Part shown: in pieces, positions 6,491-13,205 of the stretch
Layout: each line of letters begins with the position of its first letter
Position numbering within the stretch: the stretch's first letter is position 1
Source of the DNA: Brevundimonas sp. UBA7534
Lineage (GTDB): Bacteria; Pseudomonadota; Alphaproteobacteria; Caulobacterales; Caulobacteraceae
Length of the DNA stretch: 14,446 nucleotides
Assembly (NCBI RefSeq): GCF_002479325.1
Contig: NZ_DLMO01000176.1
Span: 5,532 to 19,977 of the forward strand
Direction: 5' to 3'
Notes under the pieces: model-generated
Seen by the model: only the letters and a program-made list of their open reading frames with translations
Database searches by the model: none
Told to the model about the DNA's origin: nothing
Program-made: the position numbers and the translations under genes

Positions 6491-7262
6491 AGCCCTTGGG
6501 CAACCAGTGCAGCACAGCGGCCTGGGTCGCCAGGGCGACGGCCAGCGCCCAGCCGAAGCTCAGGAAGGTGCCGATGATGATGTACTCCGCCTGGTGGCGA
6601 TCGTTCTGATCCTGGACGTCCCTGAACCTCAGGATGGATTTGGCGGCGAGCAGAAAGCCGACCCCCTCAGGATGGCCGATGAGGATAAAGGTCAGCGTCA
6701 ACCCGCGCTCCAACCAGCCGATATATTTGCCGGCGTTGGGCATGCCGACGATCGGGCCTGAGGCGACGCCGGTCGTCAGAAGGGTGTTGGCGGCGCGCCC
6801 GGCCGGTGAAAGCGGCTCGACGAGCTTTTTGATGACGACGCCACCCACCCAGACGGCGACCACGCCCCCGCACAGCACAGCGAGCGCGGCGTAGATCTGG
6901 ACCTGCACCGGCGAGGGCTGGAGCCCCCACAGGCTTTGCGAGGCCATGGCCGGCCAAGCGACGGCGAGACCGACCAGCACGGCGATATGGACGGCCTGAT
7001 CCAGGCCGAACGCCCACAGCCGGTCGCCCAGCCGGTGGACCTTTAGCCAGTCCATGGCGAAATGGCTGGCGGCCATGATGGCCACCGGGCCGAGTATGGA
7101 CAGCCGGGTCGGCGCCAGCATCAGCAAGGTCAGGACCGTGACGATGGCCACATGGTCCGCCAAGCCCCGCAAGGTCTGTTTGCGGGCAATCAGGGCGTCC
7201 GACTGGAAGACGAAGTCGCCAAGCAGATGACCGGCCAGCAACAGCAGGAAGGTTTCGATCAC
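6489..7262 (-). CDS. DUF3307 multi-pass membrane protein
   Basis: This is a 257-residue inner-membrane protein with several hydrophobic helices. The N-terminal ETFLLLLAGHLLGDFVFQSD and the following ASHFAMDWLKV are the hallmark of DUF3307, whose biochemical role is not established. The family is often found beside SatD-type proteins, as here. GTG at 7262 is chosen because GGGAG lies about 9 bases upstream and the domain begins at once; an in-frame ATG at 7295 would place a palindromic site (7287-7304) inside the coding region. It is the last gene of a minus-strand operon after the lipoprotein and satD genes. It has its own pair of 18-bp palindromes directly upstream, so it is probably co-regulated. 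Confidence 0.85.
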   Translation of the reverse strand: MIETFLLLLAGHLLGDFVFQSDALIARKQTLRGLADHVAIVTVLTLLMLAPTRLSILGPVAIMAASHFAMDWLKVHRLGDRLWAFGLDQAVHIAVLVGLAVAWPAMASQSLWGLQPSPVQVQIYAALAVLCGGVVAVWVGGVVIKKLVEPLSPAGRAANTLLTTGVASGPIVGMPNAGKYIGWLERGLTLTFILIGHPEGVGFLLAAKSILRFRDVQDQNDRHQAEYIIIGTFLSFGWALAVALATQAAVLHWLPKG

Positions 7263-7286
7263 CGTGCTACGCTCCCGCGCTTTGTA

Positions 7287-7333
7287 ACAACCCATTTGGG
7301 TTGTAGGCGACGATCACAACCGAATTGGGTTGT
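7287..7333. promoter_or_regulatory. Palindrome pair A/B upstream of the DUF3307 gene
   Basis: ACAACCCATTTGGGTTGT (7287-7304) and ACAACCGAATTGGGTTGT (7316-7333) are two 18-bp palindromes with 11 bp between them, 29 bp start to start. The first is perfect in its outer 8 bases. They fill the gap between the satD stop and the DUF3307 start and match the pair at 8425-8471 in arms and spacing. I infer operators for the helix-turn-helix of the SatD protein; no clear promoter boxes are seen here. Confidence 0.75.
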
Positions 7334-7989
7334 CATATCAGTCTCACCCGGTTCCAGGTCAACGCCTCGCTATAGTCGACGGCGCGCAGCAAGGCGGTGA
7401 TCTTGGCGGCGGAAAGCGCCTTGCTCACAGCCTGCTGCGAGACCCCAAGCATCTCCGCCATGCGCGCCTGGGTCGGCGCCTCCGGCGCCAGAGCCAGCCT
7501 GGCCGCCTGCGCCTGCTTCTGGCTCCAGTCATCCATCAGCACGCTGCAGAGGTGAGAGAGCGGACCCAAGGCGCCCCACTTCAGACCCGTTTGAGGACCT
7601 CGAACCGTGATGTCGACCGTGTCGCCAAGATCATCCAGGGCGCGACCGGACAGGAGAAAGGCTTCGCCTGAGGACAGGGAGGTCCGCTGTTTGTCGATGC
7701 GATCAACCTCGCCGTAGCCTATGGCGATGCGCGTATCCCACTCGGGGTCCCCGGCCTTCAGGCTGGCGCGAATATAGAGCGCCGCGCGCAGAGCGAACCC
7801 GGGCTGCGTCAGCAGCATCTGCCAGCTGTCGCCGCGAAAGAAGTCGGCCGGCGCTCCGACCAGCTTGGCCCGCCAGGTTTCGATCTCCGTGGCTGCGGTC
7901 GCGAAAGCGTCCCGGGCCCCCTCAAGAGAAGCGGGGGTGAGCCGGCTGGAGCCGACGAGGTCTCCGGTCAGAACCGCGCGCGTGGTCAT
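7333..7989 (-). CDS. SatD-family protein with C-terminal helix-turn-helix
   Basis: This is a 218-residue protein. The N-terminal part has the SatD-like start AVLTGDLVGSSRL (residues 5-17) and FFRGDSWQML (50-59), a pattern that recalls the fold of nucleotide cyclases, although catalytic activity is not established for the family. The C-terminus (about 173-196, TQARMAEMLGVSQQAVSKAL) is a clear helix-turn-helix. SatD was named in the Streptococcus mutans sat acid-tolerance locus. The ATG at 7989 has GGAG 9 bases upstream. It starts 19 bp after the lipoprotein stop and precedes the DUF3307 gene, so the three form an operon. I infer it is the regulator that binds the four ACAAC-type palindromes around this operon, perhaps with the N-terminal domain sensing a ligand. 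Confidence 0.85.
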   Translation of the reverse strand: MTTRAVLTGDLVGSSRLTPASLEGARDAFATAATEIETWRAKLVGAPADFFRGDSWQMLLTQPGFALRAALYIRASLKAGDPEWDTRIAIGYGEVDRIDKQRTSLSSGEAFLLSGRALDDLGDTVDITVRGPQTGLKWGALGPLSHLCSVLMDDWSQKQAQAARLALAPEAPTQARMAEMLGVSQQAVSKALSAAKITALLRAVDYSEALTWNRVRLI

Positions 7990-8008
7990 GAAAGGCTCTC
8001 CGGCGTGA

Positions 8009-8392
8009 TCACAGGCGCGGCCCCGTCTCGTCTTTCACACAGCGCCCCGTCTGGCGCACCGCCGTCGCGCCGTCCCCGATTGTCCGCAGGATCGTGGCGT
8101 CGTAGCGGTTCACACGCGCATGGACTGGGGGCGCGTCTTCCAGAGCCGGAAACTCAATCCGGTACTGATGAGACGAAACCGACGCGCTCCCCTCTCTCGG
8201 AGCCGGCAGATTCATCCACCGGGCGGTCCGCAGGCCGGTGTCGATGACCATGGTCATCGGGGCGGCCGGCTCGAAGCTGCACGTGAACTGGACCAGGGTC
8301 GGCGGCGCGACATCGGCTTGGCGACTACAAGCGCTCAAGCTCGCCGCCACGACGACCGCGCCTCCTATCATCTCGACGGCGCCAAACTTCAT
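8009..8392 (-). CDS. Small lipoprotein, unknown function
   Basis: This is a 127-residue protein with a lipoprotein signal peptide: a short hydrophobic stretch ending in lipobox LSAC with Cys22. The mature part is predicted periplasmic and membrane-anchored; it includes VQFTCSFEPAAPMTMVIDTG and HQYRIEFPALEDAPPVHARV and looks like a small beta-rich domain with two more Cys (about 38 and 119). I do not recognise the family. The ATG at 8392 is preceded by CAGGGT; the earlier in-frame ATG at 8428 would put nothing hydrophobic in front and would lie in the promoter. It is the first gene of the operon with satD and the DUF3307 gene and sits just downstream of palindrome pair C/D. Confidence 0.75.
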   Translation of the reverse strand: MKFGAVEMIGGAVVVAASLSACSRQADVAPPTLVQFTCSFEPAAPMTMVIDTGLRTARWMNLPAPREGSASVSSHQYRIEFPALEDAPPVHARVNRYDATILRTIGDGATAVRQTGRCVKDETGPRL

Positions 8393-8419
8393 TGACCCTG
8401 ACCCTACGCTTTGACGATG

Positions 8420-8447
8420 ACCATACAACTGATTTTGGTTGTATCAA
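8420..8447 (-). promoter_or_regulatory. Promoter of the lipoprotein-satD-DUF3307 operon
   Basis: On the minus strand TTGATA (complement of 8442-8447) and TATGGT (complement of 8420-8425) are 16 bp apart. The spacer is almost exactly palindrome C, so a bound protein would block RNA polymerase. The -10 lies 27 bp upstream of the lipoprotein start. Confidence 0.55.
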
Positions 8448-8472
8448 CAGTTAACAACCAAAATCAGTTGTA
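8424..8472. promoter_or_regulatory. Palindrome pair C/D: perfect 19-bp inverted repeat at the operon front
   Basis: TACAACTGATTTTGGTTGT (8424-8442) and its exact reverse complement (8454-8472) are separated by 11 bp. Each half is itself an 18-bp ACAACY-N6-RGTTGT palindrome. The start-to-start distance is 29 bp, equal to pair A/B. Position over the promoter suggests autorepression by the SatD-family protein. Confidence 0.8.
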
Positions 8473-8507
8473 GATACCCCCTTTATGAGGACACGACAGC
8501 GCGCCCT

Positions 8508-8729
8508 CTAGCGCCCCCGATCCACGCCGTCCCGTTCGCGAAGCTCCGCGTTTCGCCGTTGGAGCGCCTCCTCACGTGTCTGCGGATCCGCTCGCGATCG
8601 GACAAATCGTTCGACGAGCGCCCCCAAAAGGCGCTCCTCCGATGTGGTCGAGCTTTTGAGCCTCAAACTCTCGGCGACCAGCAATTTACGGATTTTCGCC
8701 TCCCTGTTCCCCCGTTCGGCATCTCGTCT
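8508..8729 (-). pseudogene. C-terminal fragment of an unknown helical protein
   Basis: A 73-codon frame on the minus strand has no proper start; a TGA at 8730-8732 precedes it and the first possible initiator is an internal TTG. The product is charged and helical, for example REAKIRKLLVAESLRLKSS and TSEERLLGALVERFVRSR, like the tail of a larger protein. It begins where the phospholipase D-like fragment loses its conserved continuation (about 8740), but in another frame, so the two look joined by rearrangement. I cannot name the family. Confidence 0.4.
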
Positions 8730-9447
8730 TCAACAAGTGCTGAAGGAAGCCGGCATCGAGAAACGGGCTGACAACGGTCAGGGCGTCCACCATTTCGGGC
8801 AAGATCGGAAGGCTCCATTCGCTCTGACCCCGGCTGATCCGGAGGCGATCTACACGCACCCCGTCGGGCGCCCGCCACTTCAGCGCAGAAACCTCCGTCG
8901 CCAAGCGGCTTGGCGACAAACCGCCCAGACCGGCCCTCTCGGCCAGGCGCCGCGCGATATCGTCCGCCCCTGGCACGAGGCGGCCCTTGGCTTGCTGGCC
9001 GCTGACGAGAACCAGACCAAGGTCCCGGTTTTCCGGCGCGGTGAGATTGCGGCTTCCGACCCACAATCGCCACTCGAAGGCCTTTTCCGACCGCATCCGA
9101 ACAAGGGCCGCCTTGGGATGCCAGCTCTGGTGACGCTCATCGAAGGGCACGTCCCTCACGAACTGATCCAGAACCCCCGTCAGTCTGGGAACCCTGGCCA
9201 TCTTCGCCAGACGCCCGCGCTGAATAATGACCCGGGTCTTGCCGCGTAGCGCTTCAATGGCGTCCGCGAGGTCGCGACGGGACGCCGGACGGTCTTCATC
9301 GTCTCGCCCGATAAGCGCCAAGAGCGCGGCGACGATCGAGATCGGATCAGCGGAATAGGCGGCCAGAAGCGCCAGTTCGGTCTTCCACCCGGGAGGCGGG
9401 CGAAGCGCATCGAGATAGCCTGTGATCGGCCACCCGGTCCGACCTAG
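8686..9447 (-). pseudogene. Phospholipase D-like protein, truncated at both ends
   Basis: The frame is open for 253 residues but has no initiator before the conserved start: the sequence ITGYLDALRPPPGWKTELAL, which resembles the N-terminal region of a family of PLD-like proteins, lies upstream of the first possible start (TTG, 9321). The phosphodiesterase core is recognisable: SWHPKAALVRM (HxK without the usual Asp) and WVGSRNLTAPEN. After VSPFLDAGFLQHLL the frame leaves the expected sequence and stops. Proteins of this kind are usually well over 400 residues, so the second catalytic half is missing. Related proteins occur near restriction or defence genes. It faces a broken NACHT gene head to head at about 9424-9450. 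I judge it inactive. Confidence 0.7.
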
Positions 9448-10283
9448 TCACCATCTGGGCCGACTATAGCGGCATCGTCCAGAAATCCGCGCCGGCCACT
9501 TTGCTGGTGATCACGCGCCAAGGTCTGTCTACGGACGCCCAGGCCTATGTCGATGAGCAGGCAGGCCTGCGTCATCAGACCATTTGGGAACTTGAGAACG
9601 AGATCCTGGGGCTGACCGACTACGTCCGCTCCCTGACCGGCCTCTTCCACCAGGATGGCCTGAGCGATTATTACATTCCCGGCCGCGCGCGCCTGGCCAG
9701 ATACGAAAGTGATCACCGCACCCTGTCCGAGACGGACACCCTGCTGTTCGAAGCCGTCACGACCTGGATCGACGGCGAGGACTATCAACCGATCGCGATC
9801 TTGGGCGGCTACGGTGCCGGCAAATCCAGCTTCATCAAGCGCCTAGTCGCCAACCAGGCCGAACGGGCCTTGTCCGATCCCTACGCACGCCGCCCGATCC
9901 TAATCGGTCTCGGTGAGTACGCGCGATATTCCAGTTTAGAAGGCCTGTTGGGTGGCAAGTTCACCCACGACTTCCCGGTGGACGGCTTCAACGTCCATCA
10001 CTTCCTGGAACTCAGCGACAAGGGCCGGTTGTTGGTGGCCCTCGACGGGTTCGATGAGATGAAGCATGCCATGACGTGGGGCGACTTTCGGGCCCAGATC
10101 GCGAGCTTGAACCGGCTCACGCACGGCAAGGCCAAGGTCGTCCTATCGGGGCGGCCGAGCGCCTTCACCTCGACGGAGGAGCACGTTCATGTCCTGCGCG
10201 GCCTGAAGCGTTACCAGGAGGGCTATCGGCGCCTTGGCGCCTGGGCCGCCAGCCGATTGGCGGACAGCCGCCCGCAGGCATAG
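9426..10283 (+). pseudogene. NACHT/STAND NTPase fragment
   Basis: This is a 285-codon open frame with a P-loop GGYGAGKSSF (about 9804-9833), a Walker B of the NACHT type LLVALDGFDEM (about 10030-10062) and the sensor VVLSGRPSAF. The order and the D-G-F-D-E signature identify a STAND NTPase. Bacterial NACHT proteins are a known class of antiphage sensors. The frame is open to a stop at 9423 with good protein sequence (SDLVTIWADYSGIVQKSAPA) but has no start there, so the N-terminal effector part is lost. The TTG at 9501 could only start a remnant. The 3' end also breaks off soon after the NTPase core, before the C-terminal repeats such proteins need, and runs into a nuclease gene on the other strand. 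Confidence 0.75.
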
Positions 10284-10474
10284 GCCCTGCCCTGCGCATC
10301 GTCGCAGACCTGCCGGCCCTCGGGCGCATCCACACCCCACAGCCGGATGCGGACGCCGTGGACTTCCAGGGTGTCGCCATCGATGACCGACGCCCGCCCT
10401 TCGACAGTAGGCGGCTCCGGCGCGCAGCCGACGAGAAGTACCAATGCGGGAATCAGAACGCGCATGACCCTCAT
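10223..10474 (-). pseudogene. SNase-like (thermonuclease) lipoprotein, 5' part only
   Basis: The start is intact: MRVMRVLIPALVLLVGC is a lipoprotein signal with Cys17. The staphylococcal-nuclease fold then begins with GRASVIDGDTLEVHGVRIRL and WGVDAPEGRQ, including the Asp of VIDGDT that binds metal in this family. After ACGRLSANRLAA (about 10245) the sequence becomes QAPRRR and stops, about half-way through the domain; the catalytic Arg/Glu segment is gone. The lost part is replaced by the tail of the NACHT fragment. The product, if made, would be a non-functional stub. Confidence 0.7.
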
Positions 10475-10622
10475 AGCCCAAAGCCTGAGCCCGGACCGAC
10501 CTCCCAGCGGCTATATCAATCTCGCAGAGCCGAACCCCGGGACATCACGCCGGACGAGGGAAAGGACATACGGACTTAGCCCTGTTCGTCCGATCGCGGG
10601 CTTCGACATCGCGCCCGCCGAT

Positions 10623-11711
10623 ATGGAGTTTCTGCATATCGGCGCCCATCTGCCAGGGACGCCTCTGCTTAACGAGCTTCTCGCGCTGCGCCGCGTCGAC
10701 ACCCGCCATTTCGACCCGGAAGTCTGGGCCTTCACCGATCAGATCGATCTGTCGAAGTCGGGGGTGAGTCGGTTGGTCAATGTGGACGACGCCGCGCTGC
10801 AGAAGCGGTTGGATTCGATCGAGACCAACATCCAGTATCTCGACACCGGCCAGCCCGTCTCCGCCGGCCACACGGCGTTCAGCGGATGGAAGAGCCCGTG
10901 GTGGTGGTGGCGGGCGCGTCACCTGACGCTCCTGGAGTTCGAGCGTCGCGGTTTGACGCCCGTGCCGGCCCCAGTCATCCCGCCGCCCATCGTGCTCGCC
11001 CCGGCCCTGCGCGGCGTCAACACCGGCGGCGGGGAACTGCTCGTGCGCCTGAGCCAGAAACGATACCTGATGCAGATGCTTCAGGCGGGACAGCTTCGCT
11101 TTGCGCCGGCGGCCTCCTATGACGACTCCCGCCTGGACGCCGCCCGCGCCGACGACGAGATGGCCAAGGCCTACCAGAGACCCGGACAGGTCCTGCGGAT
11201 CACCACCGAAGACGGTCGCGCGATCGAGGCGATCGGAGACGTGAGTTTCGCGCGACAACGCCGGTCCGAAGACGCCGGCGCGCTGGTCGATCATCCCTAC
11301 TGGATGATGTCCTTCAGCTCCGATCTCGACCCGCGATTGCTCGACGCCTTCGCCAGCGCGGACCCTGACGAGGACGCCTTTCTGGTCGTCTTCGATGTTC
11401 GGGCCTTTTTCGAACGCGCGGCGCCCGTCCTGGCTGATGCTGCGCCCGGCGGGACGTACAGTCTCGTCCAGAACGACTACTTCGACCCCTACTATCCGCC
11501 CGGGGACGGCCTGCAGGCGATCCGGTCCAAGCTGATGGCCTATGCCTACCAACGGGAGGTCCGGTTCGCGGTGGACCCTTTGGGATATCTGAAGACCGCA
11601 GCGGACGGCTGTCTCTATGTCGAGATCGGATCGATCGAAGACATCGCCGGCGTCTATGGCCGCGATGGGTCGAAGATCGCCGGCATCGGCCCCGCCACCT
11701 GGTCAGATTGA
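10623..11711 (+). CDS. Hypothetical protein with DUF2971-like C-terminal half
   Basis: This is a 362-residue protein that I cannot name with certainty. The N-terminal half (MEFLHIGAHLPGTPLLNELL onward) contains PVSAGHTAFSGWKSPWWWWR with four consecutive Trp. A Pro-rich linker (PVPAPVIPPPIVLAP) leads to a C-terminal domain: LVRLSQKRYLMQMLQAGQLR, then FAPAASYDDSRLDAARADDE, PYWMMSFSSDLD, DAFLVVFDVRAFFE and KLMAYAYQREVRFAV. That order resembles DUF2971, a domain of unknown activity often met in accessory DNA. The start is uncertain: an in-frame ATG at 10464 would add 53 poorly conserved-looking residues overlapping the nuclease stub, and neither start has a good ribosome site. A 5' truncation by the neighbouring rearrangement is possible. 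It is not part of an operon. Confidence 0.65.
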   Translation: MEFLHIGAHLPGTPLLNELLALRRVDTRHFDPEVWAFTDQIDLSKSGVSRLVNVDDAALQKRLDSIETNIQYLDTGQPVSAGHTAFSGWKSPWWWWRARHLTLLEFERRGLTPVPAPVIPPPIVLAPALRGVNTGGGELLVRLSQKRYLMQMLQAGQLRFAPAASYDDSRLDAARADDEMAKAYQRPGQVLRITTEDGRAIEAIGDVSFARQRRSEDAGALVDHPYWMMSFSSDLDPRLLDAFASADPDEDAFLVVFDVRAFFERAAPVLADAAPGGTYSLVQNDYFDPYYPPGDGLQAIRSKLMAYAYQREVRFAVDPLGYLKTAADGCLYVEIGSIEDIAGVYGRDGSKIAGIGPATWSD

Positions 11712-11805
11712 GGCCGGATCGCATTTGGGCGGCAATCCGCTCATAGGCGGCAAAGACTGGGCATCACCCATTTTCTCCTGCCGGGGGCGAGGTGACGCGC
11801 TGACC

Positions 11806-12129
11806 CTAGCCCCCCCCGCCCGACGAAATTCTTTCCGCCCGCCTTACCGTGACGACCGGCGCCCGCGATTGGATGGTCGAAAGGCGGGATCCGGCGCGGG
11901 ACGCCTTGTAAAGGTCGCGCTCAGACACCGGATGATCGTCACGGGCTTTTTCGCTGGTTTGATCGAGCACCGCGCGCAACCGGGAACCTTCAAACAACAA
12001 GGCCTGCACGGCGTCAGGTCGACAGCGGATCCACCGCAGGCCTTCACGACGGGCGGCCTCGAAAGACCGGCCGGACAGCCAGCGCGGATGGAGGCGTCCG
12101 TCCGCCTCCAGCACGATCAGATAGACCAT
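11806..12129 (-). CDS. Hypothetical 107-residue protein
   Basis: The product starts MVYLIVLEADGRLHPRWLSG and continues with a basic, mixed helical part (RSFEAARREGLRWIRCRPDA, ALLFEGSRLRAVLDQTSEKA), like a small soluble alpha/beta domain. The tail is low-complexity (ISSGGGG). No family is recognised. ATG at 12129 has GAG in the right window; a GTG at 12135 is the alternative. It is convergent with the DUF2971-like gene and preceded by an AT-rich spacer. Confidence 0.55.
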   Translation of the reverse strand: MVYLIVLEADGRLHPRWLSGRSFEAARREGLRWIRCRPDAVQALLFEGSRLRAVLDQTSEKARDDHPVSERDLYKASRAGSRLSTIQSRAPVVTVRRAERISSGGGG

Positions 12130-12135
12130 TCCCAC

Positions 12136-12372
12136 TCGATTGCTCTAAGCTGGATAAAATCATGAATCAGTTGGTTTTTTCGCGGCCCACCTACTTTAAC
12201 ACCGGCTCGCCGCCCGACCGTTCGGCTTGGTTCTGAAAACATTAGATAAATAGACCGATGTAAAAACCGCGTGATCGCGCAATCTTTCGAGACGTATTGA
12301 CAATCTCAAACTCGAATTAACAATCGATTCTTGCGCGTTCACTTGCCTCCGCTAGACTAGCATGAACAGAAC
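12136..12372. other. AT-rich intergenic spacer
   Basis: There is no credible gene on either strand. The part from about 12150 to 12345 is much richer in A and T than the surroundings. It holds a promoter-like TTGACA with TAACAA 15 bp on (12298-12324, plus strand) that points into the 3' end of the glutaredoxin-MauE gene. The upstream signals of the 107-residue gene should lie here, but no clear boxes stand out. Confidence 0.4.
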
Positions 12373-13137
12373 CTACATCGCCATCGCTGACGCCGGCAGA
12401 GCGTAGTGCATAACCAGCATCCAGATCGCCATGGCGATCATCATCAGGTTCTCGGTCAGGGATAGGAAGCCAAGCGGCACATTGCTGTCTCCACCGACGC
12501 AGGCGCATTTCAGTTCGCGCTTGTCGATGTAGACAGCCTTGAAGACCGAGGCCGCGCCAATGCCGCCGATGAACAGGGCCACCGGGACCGACAACCAAGT
12601 CAGGACGCCCGCGACCATCAACGCGCCTGCCCCGAACTCGGCGAACGGATAGACCTTGCCGTATGGCACCCACCGCTTGGCCAGCAGGTCGTAGTTCAGG
12701 AACATGGATGAGAAGCTCTCGATGTTCTGGAGCTTCAGCATGGCGAGGGCCATCATAGACAGGGCGATAAACCACTCCCCTGCCCGCACGGTGAACGGCG
12801 TGCCAAAAATCGTCAGGCTGAGCATCGTCGCCATCACGGCGGTGGTCAGGAAGACGACGAGGACCGGCGTGTAGGTGGTCGCCTTGGGATCGCGGACCTT
12901 GAGACCGAGATAGCGGCGCAGATCGTCGTGGCCGCCGACACGCTGGCCGTCGATGAACACCTGCGGCGTTGTCTTCACCCCGTGCTCGGCCTTGAAGGCG
13001 TCGGTCTGCTCGCGGGTCGTGAGCCAGTGGTCCTCGACCTTGTAGCCCCGGCTCTTGAGAAGATGCCGGGCCTTGAGCCCCCACGGACAGGTGTGGTCGG
13101 GCATCACCATCCGATAGATGACAGCGGTCTTGGTCAT
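12373..13137 (-). CDS. Glutaredoxin-MauE/DoxX fusion, redox membrane protein
   Basis: This 254-residue protein combines two domains. Residues 1-80 form a glutaredoxin: AVIYRMVMPDHTCPWGLKA with a CPWG centre (Cys17, single thiol), the cis-Pro loop TTPQVFID and GGHDDL. Residues 88-246 form four membrane helices of the MauE/DoxX type, with a loop KCACVGGDSNVPLG (Cys211 and Cys213). MauE-type proteins take part in disulphide delivery to periplasmic targets, and DoxX relatives act in thiol stress; the fusion would pass electrons between a cytoplasmic thiol domain and the membrane. AAGGAG lies 7 bases before the ATG at 13137. It is divergent from a MerR regulator and under its dyad promoter, which suggests induction by a thiol-reactive metal or oxidant. 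Confidence 0.85.
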   Translation of the reverse strand: MTKTAVIYRMVMPDHTCPWGLKARHLLKSRGYKVEDHWLTTREQTDAFKAEHGVKTTPQVFIDGQRVGGHDDLRRYLGLKVRDPKATTYTPVLVVFLTTAVMATMLSLTIFGTPFTVRAGEWFIALSMMALAMLKLQNIESFSSMFLNYDLLAKRWVPYGKVYPFAEFGAGALMVAGVLTWLSVPVALFIGGIGAASVFKAVYIDKRELKCACVGGDSNVPLGFLSLTENLMMIAMAIWMLVMHYALPASAMAM

Positions 13138-13171
13138 TGCAGGCTCCTTGATCTTCAAATCCGAGCTACAG

Positions 13172-13203
13172 CTCTTAGGTTCCGTACCTAGATACGGAGT
13201 CAA
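13172..13203 (-). promoter_or_regulatory. MerR-type promoter and operator of the glutaredoxin-MauE gene
   Basis: On the minus strand the order is TTGACT (complement of 13198-13203), then a 20-bp spacer carrying the dyad CCGTATCTAGGTACGG (complement of 13182-13197), then TAAGAG (complement of 13172-13177). An over-long spacer centred on a dyad is the hallmark of MerR-activated promoters. The stretch resembles the Tn501 mer promoter (TTGACTCCGTAC). The -35 ends 2 bp before the regulator's start codon, and the regulator's ribosome site (CGGAG) lies inside the dyad end, so binding should also repress the regulator. Confidence 0.88.
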
Positions 13204-13205
13204 GC

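Noticed and set aside
8424..8472. Perfect 19-bp inverted repeat read as transposon ends or a terminator
   Set aside because: Only 11 bp lie between the arms, there is no T-run or transposase, and the same arms with the same spacing but a different centre occur at 7287-7333, which fits operators.
8439..8771. 110-codon open frame on the plus strand
   Set aside because: It starts inside the palindrome pair and is antisense to two fragments; there is no ribosome site and no motif.
10545..11552. 335-codon open frame on the minus strand
   Set aside because: It is antisense to the DUF2971-like gene, which has the better protein composition and recognisable blocks.
11617..12165. 182-codon open frame on the plus strand
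   Set aside because: It spans the end of one gene, an intergenic region and the antisense of the 107-residue gene; it has no coherent protein character.
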